In this document: positions 1 through 4,990 of the stretch, one piece after another
Layout: each line of letters opens with the position of its first letter
Numbering within the stretch: the first letter of the stretch is position 1
Origin: a virus
Direction: 5' to 3' (one strand)
Virus record (IMG/VR): IMGVR_UViG_3300034418_000308
Location: 1-23,609 of that record
Length of the DNA stretch: 23,609 nt
Position numbers and translations under genes: made by a program
Notes under the pieces: generated by a model
Databases searched by the model: none
What the model was told of the DNA's origin: nothing
The model's input: only the letters and a program-made list of their open reading frames with translations

Positions 1-2
1 CG

Positions 3-98
3 GGGCTATCAACTCAAACCGTGTACGCTTACTTTGCTGGCGAGAGGGTCAGCGTAAGAACACAAGAAACAATAATCAATTACATAAATCAGAACTGA
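3..98 (+). CDS. C-terminal end of a helix-turn-helix regulator (5' partial)
   Basis: The frame is open from the left edge to a TGA at 96-98 and gives a 31-residue tail. It begins GLSTQTVYAYFAGERVSV and continues with a helix ending in IINYINQN. The pattern small-hydrophobic-STxTVYxYFxGxRxxVxxxT resembles the recognition helix and following helix of Cro/CI-like or other phage HTH regulators. The stop codon overlaps the next start as TGATG, which is typical of translational coupling and supports a real gene. The N-terminus lies outside the window, so the exact family cannot be named. Confidence 0.55.
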   Translation, partial: GLSTQTVYAYFAGERVSVRTQETIINYINQN

Positions 99-403
99 TG
101 TACTACAACACGAACAACGAAATAGGGACAGAACTCAAGAAGTCCCAAGAGAAAGCGAAAAGTCAGGACGAACTTGTCTTGATTTACTTCAGAAACCATG
201 ACCAGCTCGGTGTAACACCTGAGCGAGTTCTGCGGCACTTTCAGATAATGGAGCCGTTATCTTCCGACAAGTGGGCAAAGACACCTATTACTTCCATAAG
301 AAGGTCGTTCTCGAACCTGCACAAGAAAGGATTGATTGAGAAGACAGGTTACAAGATAGAAGGCGATTTTGGCAAACAGATAAACGTTTGGAGATGCAAG
401 TGA
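98..403 (+). CDS. Small winged-helix DNA-binding-like protein
   Basis: A 101-residue protein. The N-terminal 25 residues are polar, followed by a helical segment (DELVLIYFRNHDQLGVTPERV) and then SIRRSFSNLHKKGLIEKTG at about residues 67-85, which has the look of a recognition helix leading into a wing. Such small winged-helix proteins are common in Bacteroidetes phage early regions, where they may regulate transcription or act in replication. The start is coupled to the upstream regulator by TGATG, and the end overlaps the DnaA-like gene. I recognise the fold pattern but no named family. Confidence 0.7.
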   Translation: MYYNTNNEIGTELKKSQEKAKSQDELVLIYFRNHDQLGVTPERVLRHFQIMEPLSSDKWAKTPITSIRRSFSNLHKKGLIEKTGYKIEGDFGKQINVWRCK

Positions 404-828
404 GATTGAACGACAATATGAGGCAGCAACTGACAGACATCATTGAGCTGCACAAGGGTTACTTCGGTGGGGATGTTGAACATTTACTTGATGCTCTGAA
501 TGGAGTAAAAGCCAGCAGATACATCGGACAGGAAGCCAAAGAGATAATATCAAACATCGAACAGGCTACAGGAATAGCTTACTCCGAACTGAAGTCAAAG
601 AACCGAGAACGCAACACCGTAATAGCAAGGCAATACGCCATGTTTCAGCTCTACGACATTCTTTATCCGTTGGGTTATACCTTGACCGAGATAGGCAAGA
701 TGTTCAATAGAGACCACTCTACGGTCATCTACTCCATTCGACAGGTCGAAGATGCCCTGAGTGCTGGCGACTTTTTAGTAACCAAAATACACGAGAACTA
801 TGGAAAGCTGGAAGCTAAGAGTGCTTGA
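394..828 (+). CDS. Stand-alone DnaA domain IV-like protein
   Basis: A 144-residue protein. Its C-terminal half carries the DnaA C-terminal signature: VIARQYAMFQLYD at about residues 77-89, a helix-turn-helix TLTEIGKMFNRDHSTV at about 96-111, then a helix with YSIRQ. RDHSTV is the conserved DnaA-box recognition motif of bacterial DnaA domain IV (Bac_DnaA_C). There is no AAA+ ATPase domain and no room for one. It therefore probably binds DnaA-box-like DNA, as a phage replication or regulatory factor or a competitor of host DnaA. The frame is open from a TTG at 388; I chose the ATG at 394, and ATG 418 is an alternative. It overlaps the end of the winged-helix gene by 10 bases. Confidence 0.85.
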   Translation: MQVRLNDNMRQQLTDIIELHKGYFGGDVEHLLDALNGVKASRYIGQEAKEIISNIEQATGIAYSELKSKNRERNTVIARQYAMFQLYDILYPLGYTLTEIGKMFNRDHSTVIYSIRQVEDALSAGDFLVTKIHENYGKLEAKSA

Positions 829-851
829 CTTTGTAATGTGGACACTCGGAT

Positions 852-1523
852 ATGAAAGAGATGAAGAAGTTTAAAGTGTTGAACCTATACGCTTGTCTTG
901 GAGGTAACCGATACAAGTGGGACGAAGTAGCTGAAGAAGCTGGTATTGATATGCAAGTTACTGCTGTTGAGTTAGACCCTGAGTTGGCTAAGTTGTATCA
1001 AGAGAGGTTTCCTAATGATACAGTAGTAGTAGCTGATGCACATCAGTATTTACTTGACCACTACAAGGAGTTTGATTTCATTTGGACTTCTCCGCCTTGT
1101 CCGAGTCATAGTAGGGCGAGGTTTGCAAGGAGAGATACAACTGCAAATATTTATCCTGACCTGAGATTATACGAGGAGGTAATATTTCTCGAAAACTACT
1201 TTGAAGGTCAATATGTTGTTGAGAACGTGATTCCTTTTTACGAACCATTGATACCTGCGAAGAAGCGCGGAAGACATTTGTATTGGACAAACTTCAATTT
1301 ACCGAGCGATTTGAAAGAGAGAAAAAGCGGAATAATGGAGGGCTCTGATGAGGTTAGTAGATGGTGTGAATTTCACGACTACGACTTCAGAAAGTACAAA
1401 GGTCATCAGCGAACCGACAAAATAGCCCGTAACCTCGTAGATTACGAAGCTGGTAGAACTATTTTTGCAACGGCTCTCGGGATAATTCGCAAGAAAGACG
1501 TAAGGCAAACAGAATTATTTTAA
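852..1523 (+). CDS. C5-cytosine DNA methyltransferase
   Basis: A 223-residue enzyme that would transfer methyl from S-adenosylmethionine to carbon 5 of cytosine in DNA. Motif I is VLNLYACLGGNRYKW (residues 9-23, a variant of the usual FxGxGG), the acidic motif II residue lies in TAVELDPELAKLY, motif IV is TSPPCPSHSRAR with catalytic Cys83, motif VI is ENV at 124-126, and a motif VIII-like KKRGRHLYW follows at about 137-145. The protein is short and leaves little space for a classical target-recognition domain. Compact enzymes of this kind are frequent orphan methyltransferases in Bacteroidetes phages, usually protecting against host restriction. No restriction enzyme is adjacent. ATG 861 is an alternative start. 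Confidence 0.92.
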   Translation: MKEMKKFKVLNLYACLGGNRYKWDEVAEEAGIDMQVTAVELDPELAKLYQERFPNDTVVVADAHQYLLDHYKEFDFIWTSPPCPSHSRARFARRDTTANIYPDLRLYEEVIFLENYFEGQYVVENVIPFYEPLIPAKKRGRHLYWTNFNLPSDLKERKSGIMEGSDEVSRWCEFHDYDFRKYKGHQRTDKIARNLVDYEAGRTIFATALGIIRKKDVRQTELF

Positions 1524-1531
1524 CTTCCAAG

Positions 1532-1559
1532 TGGCACAATTTTGTATATTTGCTACTTA
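1532..1559 (+). promoter_or_regulatory. Promoter of replication module (TGGCAC-N12-TTGC class)
   Basis: TGGCAC at 1532-1537 is followed after 7 bases by TATATTTG at 1545-1552, a perfect match to the Bacteroidetes TAnnTTTG box, and then CTACTTA. The same TGGCAC and TTGCTAYTTA elements with the same 12-base gap recur at 16563 and 18840, and in weaker form at 7954, each just before a gene. Transcription would begin near 1558-1563, directly ahead of the structured leader. The preceding bases CCAAG are identical to those at the 16563 site. Confidence 0.75.
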
Positions 1560-1565
1560 CTAATG

Positions 1566-1712
1566 AACGCTAAGGCAAAAGAGCGTTTGTCGTAAACCCT
1601 GAGTTATGAACAGATACATAAACCGATACGGGAAAAACAACATTCGACCTTCTCAGGTGGTCATGTTGGGCGTTGCCTCGCCTCCCGTTCGGTTACCTTT
1701 AAACCCTGAGAC
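1566..1712 (+). ncRNA. Candidate structured 5' leader RNA (three-way junction with kissing loop)
   Basis: Read by eye. Hairpin P0 pairs 1566-1571 (AACGCT) with 1582-1587 (AGCGTT). P1 pairs 1621-1633 with 1683-1694, 12 base pairs and one bulged T. Inside it, after AAAA, P2 pairs CAACAT 1638-1643 with ATGTTG 1663-1668 and GACC 1646-1649 with GGTC 1659-1662. P3 pairs GGCG 1669-1672 with CGCC 1679-1682. P2, P3 and the 3' arm of P1 abut with no spare base. The whole P3 loop TTGCCT (1673-1678) is the exact complement of AGGCAA (1573-1578) in the P0 loop. The P2 loop CTCAGG (1652-1657) complements CCTGAG at 1598-1603 and 1705-1710, the latter two bases before the start codon at 1713. This suggests a cis-regulatory RNA controlling the replication gene. 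Confidence 0.6.
1594..1710 (+). repeat. Pair of AAACCCTGAG repeats flanking the leader fold
   Basis: AAACCCTGAG occurs at 1594-1603 and 1701-1710, 107 bases apart. Each copy is followed by two bases and an ATG (1606 and 1713). The second ATG starts the replication-initiator-like gene. The first opens a 64-codon frame with no recognisable protein character. The two copies bracket the three-way junction, and both can pair with its P2 loop. Confidence 0.7.
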
Positions 1713-2453
1713 ATGGCTGAAAACAAAAAGTCATTTATCCTGTACTGCGACCAAAAAGGAGTGTGGGACAAACTGGATGACGCTCAAGCTGGGCGTTTAA
1801 TCAAACACATTATTTCTTACGTCAACGATGACAACCCGGTTGCTCCTGACTTTATAACTGAGTTAGCGTTTGAGCCGATTAAACAATCGTTGAAGCGTGA
1901 CCTAAAGAAGTGGGAGAAGCAACAAGAACAACGCTCTGAAGCTGGTAAACGCTCTGCTGAAGTTCGTAAACTAAACGCTAAACTCGCTAAACGAGATTCA
2001 ACGACCGTTAACGACCGTTCAATTTCGTCTACTGTTAATGGTAATGTAAATGTAAATGATAATGTTAATGTTAATGAGAGTCTAATTAAAACGCCCACAC
2101 GCGAGGAGGTAGAAAAGGAAATTTGTAATAACCTATTTACTCGCGGCATTGCATCGGTATCATTTCCAGTTGAAGACCTTGCGCAGAGATTCCACGACAA
2201 TTATGAATCGAAAGGCTGGGAGATAAACGGGCAACGTATCTACAAGTGGCAGCCGAAACTGAACCAATGGATTTCGGAGGAGTTAAAAAACAAATCCTCA
2301 TCTTTAGAAACACAGGAAGAAAAGGAAGCCCGCGAGTTCATGCAGATGATAAATGACTACAACACGCACAAAACACTCTACGGAGAGGATTCCGCTAACG
2401 CTAAATTTAAATTCGATGTACAACCTGATATCAACAATAACAGAATTGCCTAA
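1713..2453 (+). CDS. DUF6291-like phage replication initiator-type protein
   Basis: A 246-residue protein. The N-terminal block (about 1-75) contains SFILYCDQKGVWDKLDDAQA, GRLIKHIISYVND and FEPIKQSLKRDLKKWE, matching the DUF6291 pattern common in Bacteroidetes phages and prophages. A charged helix and an Asn/Val-rich linker (about 105-125) follow. A C-terminal module with FHDNYESKGWEINGQRIYKW (about 163-182) resembles the end domain of DnaD/initiator-like phage proteins. That two-domain layout with a low-complexity linker is usual for phage replication initiators. DUF6291 itself has no established activity, so the role is inferred. It starts directly after the structured leader and overlaps the next gene by 38 bases. 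Confidence 0.75.
   Translation: MAENKKSFILYCDQKGVWDKLDDAQAGRLIKHIISYVNDDNPVAPDFITELAFEPIKQSLKRDLKKWEKQQEQRSEAGKRSAEVRKLNAKLAKRDSTTVNDRSISSTVNGNVNVNDNVNVNESLIKTPTREEVEKEICNNLFTRGIASVSFPVEDLAQRFHDNYESKGWEINGQRIYKWQPKLNQWISEELKNKSSSLETQEEKEAREFMQMINDYNTHKTLYGEDSANAKFKFDVQPDINNNRIA
1968..2076 (+). repeat. Iteron-like and AT-rich tandem repeats, candidate replication origin
   Basis: Three kinds of repeat cluster inside the linker coding region of the initiator-like gene. CTAAAC recurs three times between about 1971 and 1995. AACGACCGTT is present as two exact adjacent copies (2000-2009 and 2010-2019). An AT-rich array has AATG exactly every 6 bases, seven times (2037, 2043, 2049, 2055, 2061, 2067, 2073). 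Origins placed as iterons beside an AT-rich segment within the initiator gene are known from lambda O and several other phages. A pure protein-level Asn-Val linker could explain the AATG array but not the 10-mer pair so readily. Confidence 0.4.
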
Positions 2454-2979
2454 GCTCATAGGCTGTGCAGATTTCCCGAACTCTCCTCAGGGAATGGGTC
2501 TTATCAAAATGATACAGGACTTCATTAACTCGGAGTACAGATACACGGGGGCACAGGTAAAAGAAGCGTTTACGATGGCAGTAAAACGGGAGCTTTACTT
2601 GGATGGCAAACGAGTAGACCCTTCTACCTTTGGACAACACCTATCTGTTAACGTGGTCGGTCAGGTGCTGACGGCATACAAGGAACACAAGCGGCAAGGC
2701 AAAGCAAATCATGGTTACAACCCTATTCAGTTGCCTGAGTACAAAAAGAAACCTATCACTCCAGCAGAAGCGCATGACATGATACTTAAATGGATTAAAA
2801 AGGATGGTGAACTTCCAGCATTCGCACCGTACAACATAGCTTATCTTTACCTACTCGAAAAGGGTCAGGTCAAACCAGTAAGCGAAGAAACAAGCAGAAT
2901 GAGATTGATGGGCGCAAACGTAGAGGTGAGTGCAAAGAGAAAAGCTGCGGAAGATTGGTATAAGAAAAATTGTTTGTAG
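2416..2979 (+). CDS. Uncharacterised protein of the replication module
   Basis: A 187-residue soluble protein with no signal or membrane segment. The start ATG at 2416 overlaps the initiator-like gene by 38 bases; the frame is open farther upstream, but that part is the overlap in another frame. Recognisable stretches are FPNSPQGMGLIKMIQDFINS near the N-terminus, a segment with LDGKRVDPSTFGQHLSV, and KKPITPAEAHDMILKWIKKD with LPAFAPYNIAYLYLLEKGQV in the C-terminal half. The pattern recalls conserved hypothetical proteins that follow the initiator in Bacteroidetes phages. Position suggests a helicase-loader or replisome accessory role, but no motif proves it. Confidence 0.75.
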   Translation: MYNLISTITELPKLIGCADFPNSPQGMGLIKMIQDFINSEYRYTGAQVKEAFTMAVKRELYLDGKRVDPSTFGQHLSVNVVGQVLTAYKEHKRQGKANHGYNPIQLPEYKKKPITPAEAHDMILKWIKKDGELPAFAPYNIAYLYLLEKGQVKPVSEETSRMRLMGANVEVSAKRKAAEDWYKKNCL

Positions 2980-2989
2980 ATTTAAGCCC

Positions 2990-3514
2990 GTGAAAGACCA
3001 AGCGGCAATCGACCTACTATCTGACGAGGAACTACACGAACTCGCTCAGAAGTTATGCAATTGCCCTGATGACCTGATCCAAGAGGTGGTTCTTCTTTTG
3101 CTGGAAATGCCCGAAGAAAAGTGGCAACAGATAAACGAAGGCGGCTATCTGAGGTTCTACGTGGTTAGAACTATGATGACAATGGCAACATCCAAACGCT
3201 CCAGCTTCTCCAAGTTATACGACCTCCACAACCACAATAAGGTAGACCACGAGCGAGAGGACTACGACTGGGAAAAAGAGGACGATATTGCACTTTTGGA
3301 AACACTTATGGATGAGCTGCATTGGTATGACCGCGAGGTTCTGAAATTGTGGCTTGAAGAAGGCAGCTACCGAAAGGTCGGCAAAAAGGTCGACATACCC
3401 TACAAATCAATCGGAAACACAGTTAATAAAGCACTTGACCAACTAAGAGACAACTACTATGCTATACATCTTGAGCGCATTATCCGCGAGCGTTGCCGCT
3501 TACCTATGGATTGA
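2990..3514 (+). CDS. Sigma-70-like (ECF-like) protein
   Basis: A 174-residue protein from GTG 2990, ten bases after the previous stop; the frame is also open from a GTG at 2930. Residues about 28-60 (DDLIQEVVLLLLEMPEE, then LRFYVVRTM) resemble sigma region 2, where DxxQEV is common. Residues about 108-153 (ELHWYDREVLKLWLEEGSYR followed by KVGKKVDIPYKSIGNTVNKA) resemble the region 4 helix-turn-helix that reads the upstream promoter element. A strongly acidic linker (about 85-100) joins the two. Such proteins in Bacteroidetes phages are annotated as sigma factor-like. It could direct the shared TGGCAC-class promoters of this window, which is inference. Its end overlaps the next gene by 56 bases. 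Confidence 0.65.
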   Translation: MKDQAAIDLLSDEELHELAQKLCNCPDDLIQEVVLLLLEMPEEKWQQINEGGYLRFYVVRTMMTMATSKRSSFSKLYDLHNHNKVDHEREDYDWEKEDDIALLETLMDELHWYDREVLKLWLEEGSYRKVGKKVDIPYKSIGNTVNKALDQLRDNYYAIHLERIIRERCRLPMD

Positions 3515-3713
3515 GGTATTCGGAATTGACCTACTGATTAAAAAGTGGCTAGGAATGGACGAGAGCCAGTCTTTTAAGCCATTGGACTGTCGGCTGTGTA
3601 TGTCGTTTTGGTTCGGGGTTGCGATGTGTTGCTTCCATACTCCTGAGGCACTTCTTTACGTTCCTCTTCTAAGTGTGTTATTTGAGCGTTTAATGTGGAG
3701 GTTTGAGATATGA
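3459..3713 (+). CDS. Small membrane protein with CxxCxxFW motif
   Basis: An 84-residue protein with a hydrophobic N-terminus (MLYILSALSASVAAYLWIEV), an amphipathic stretch, the motif PLDCRLCMSFWFG near residues 42-54, and a second hydrophobic segment to the C-terminus. The Cys-x-x-Cys followed by FW and a membrane segment resembles DUF1360-like small inner-membrane proteins, some of which are found in phages. Holin or membrane-remodelling function is possible but unproven; no endolysin is visible nearby. The start lies inside the sigma-like gene and the stop overlaps the following microprotein start as ATGA. Confidence 0.7.
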   Translation: MLYILSALSASVAAYLWIEVFGIDLLIKKWLGMDESQSFKPLDCRLCMSFWFGVAMCCFHTPEALLYVPLLSVLFERLMWRFEI

Positions 3714-3793
3714 GCGATGCGATTACATTCTGTTGCATATTGCTTTTATTGGTTTGGATTGTACGAATTTTAAAAGGCGAAAATTTTAACTGA
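3710..3793 (+). CDS. 27-residue single-span membrane microprotein
   Basis: ATG at 3710 opens a frame of 27 codons ending at TGA 3791-3793. The product is MSDAITFCCILLLLVWIVRI followed by LKGENFN: one hydrophobic span with a positively charged end. It is coupled on both sides, overlapping the upstream stop by ATGA and the downstream start by TGATG, and it exactly fills the gap between two genes. That placement and the clean membrane helix make it likely to be translated. Function is unknown; partnership with the preceding membrane protein is a reasonable guess. Confidence 0.55.
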   Translation: MSDAITFCCILLLLVWIVRILKGENFN

Positions 3794-4119
3794 TGGACAA
3801 AAACGAAGTTCTGCTATTTATAGCTGAGAGGCTCGACCAAATTACAATGATGGAACAGGGGCGGTACTCGGGACGGATAACACGAGAAGAGCAGAAGCTC
3901 TATCAAGAAGCGTGGAGTTACATCGACCCGAAAGCTAAGGTCTGTTTCACTTGTGGGCGAACGCCTCAGTTAATGAGTGTTGCACTTTTAAACTTTTACC
4001 AATGCCAGCAAGACAATGCACTAACGGAAAGTGGAGATGGGGACAAGGCGACTGCATCTACGAAACCAAAAAGGAAGCGGAGAAAGCGGGGGTCGCAATC
4101 GAAATCAAAAGGAGGTTAG
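3793..4119 (+). CDS. Uncharacterised small protein with CxxC motif and basic tail
   Basis: A 108-residue protein. The N-terminal helix (NEVLLFIAERLDQI), a middle segment with YSGRITREEQKLYQEAWSYI, and VCFTCGRTPQ near residues 49-58 suggest a small helical fold with a possible metal or redox CxxC. The last 30 or so residues are low complexity and very basic (KPKRKRRKRGSQSKSKGG). That tail coincides with a second gene in another frame (4002-4133), so its sequence may be constrained by the overlap. I recognise no family. Confidence 0.65.
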   Translation: MDKNEVLLFIAERLDQITMMEQGRYSGRITREEQKLYQEAWSYIDPKAKVCFTCGRTPQLMSVALLNFYQCQQDNALTESGDGDKATASTKPKRKRRKRGSQSKSKGG

Positions 4120-4133
4120 ATGAAAAGAAGTGA
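4002..4133 (+). CDS. 43-residue overlapping small protein (KWxWG type)
   Basis: The frame from ATG 4002 encodes MPARQCTNGKWRWGQGDCIY followed by ETKKEAEKAGVAIEIKRRLD and EKK. The pattern MPxxxCxNGKWxWGxxxCxYxTKxEAEKA is one I associate with short conserved phage proteins annotated as hypothetical. It runs in a different frame through the last third of the preceding gene and ends 14 bases into the next. The protein-like character here is stronger than that of the overlapping basic tail. Function unknown; two cysteines could bind a metal or form a disulfide. Confidence 0.55.
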   Translation: MPARQCTNGKWRWGQGDCIYETKKEAEKAGVAIEIKRRLDEKK

Positions 4134-4302
4134 GAACTACGGGCTTTACATCACGCAGAATACCTATCAAATGAAATGGTACTGCTTCAACAGAGAAGCC
4201 GCAACAGCATACTGGAACGGAGAACCTTGCAAGAAAGCAATGGGAGACACTCCACAACAAGCACTTTCAAACTACAAGAATGGAAAGTTTACCGATAAGT
4301 AA
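4120..4302 (+). CDS. Uncharacterised 60-residue protein
   Basis: A short polar protein rich in aromatic residues (YGLYITQNTYQMKWYCFNRE) with MGDTPQQALSNYKNGKF at the end. The aromatic spacing resembles a small beta-sheet plus helix fold. It overlaps both neighbours by a few codons, in line with the packed early operon. No family recognised. Confidence 0.55.
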   Translation: MKRSENYGLYITQNTYQMKWYCFNREAATAYWNGEPCKKAMGDTPQQALSNYKNGKFTDK

Positions 4303-4990
4303 AGTTAGACCCAACTCGGAAAACCCGAGATACATAAAGGACGAGAAGTTCAAGAAGCTGGTTCAGTCTATTAAGGAGTTCCCCGAAATGATGCCAGTCC
4401 GTCCGATTGTCGTCAACAAAGAAATGGTTGTCTTGGGCGGTAATATGCGACTCAAAGCAATGCAAGAAGCGGGACTCGACAAAGTATGGGTTGAGGTTGT
4501 GGACTGGTCAGAAGAAAAGCAGCGCGAGTTCATCATCAAAGATAACGTAGGCTTCGGGGAATGGGATTGGGACGAACTGGCGAATACTTGGGATGCGGAG
4601 GAGTTGGACCGCTGGGGTTTGGATGTGCCAAAAGAAGAAGAACAAGACGAGGCTTATACGACTAAAATTGAAAGCCCTATTTACGAGCCAAAGAACGTTA
4701 TACCAAATGAATCAGAACTATACGATACAAAAGTTTACGATAGACTGATTAAAGAAATTGATTCGTCAACATTAGACGATAAAGAAAAGGAGTTTTTAAA
4801 ATTAGCGGCAACTCGCCACATTGAGTTTAACTATCGCAAAATAGCTGACCTCTATGCTCATTCAAGTAATGAACTCCAAAGCCTAATGGAGAACTCAGCA
4901 CTTGTTATAATTGACTACGATAAAGCGATTGAACTTGGTTTCGTTAAGCTGTTCCACGAATTAGAAACACTTGCAGAACTCGATGAATGA
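4280..4990 (+). CDS. ParB/Srx-domain protein with a distinct C-terminal half
   Basis: A 236-residue protein. Residues about 4-90 form a ParB-like domain: LPISKVRPNSENPRYI, VRPIVVNKEMVVLGGNMRLK with the GGNMRLKA core (53-60), then VEVVDWSEEKQREFIIKDN. ParB-fold domains bind or cut DNA or hydrolyse nucleotides, and in phages they often sit beside DNA-modifying enzymes. From about residue 125 (IESPIYEPKNVIPNESELYD onward) the protein becomes helical and the DNA abruptly AT-rich: I count 34 G+C of 60 at 4561-4620 and 16 of 60 at 4741-4800. The AT-rich block runs on through the glycosyltransferase gene, so the C-terminal half and the next gene may have been acquired together. The stop overlaps the next start. 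Confidence 0.75.
   Translation: MESLPISKVRPNSENPRYIKDEKFKKLVQSIKEFPEMMPVRPIVVNKEMVVLGGNMRLKAMQEAGLDKVWVEVVDWSEEKQREFIIKDNVGFGEWDWDELANTWDAEELDRWGLDVPKEEEQDEAYTTKIESPIYEPKNVIPNESELYDTKVYDRLIKEIDSSTLDDKEKEFLKLAATRHIEFNYRKIADLYAHSSNELQSLMENSALVIIDYDKAIELGFVKLFHELETLAELDE

Noticed and set aside
1532-1553. Sigma-54 promoter (TGGCAC ... TTGC)
   Set aside because: Both half-sites match sigma-54, but the gap is 12 bases instead of 5, in all copies, and sigma-54 does not tolerate that spacing.
1594-1712. Hammerhead or other self-cleaving ribozyme at the three-way junction
   Set aside because: The conserved hammerhead core (CTGATGA and GAAA at the junction) is absent.
1606-1800. 64-codon ORF starting at the first repeat-linked ATG
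   Set aside because: It runs through all helices of the leader and into the initiator gene in another frame, and the protein has no recognisable character. It is kept only as a possible decoy start.
2037-2076. Microsatellite or CRISPR-like array
   Set aside because: Six-base spacing is far too short for CRISPR. It is an in-frame coding repeat, so it is reported only as part of a possible origin.
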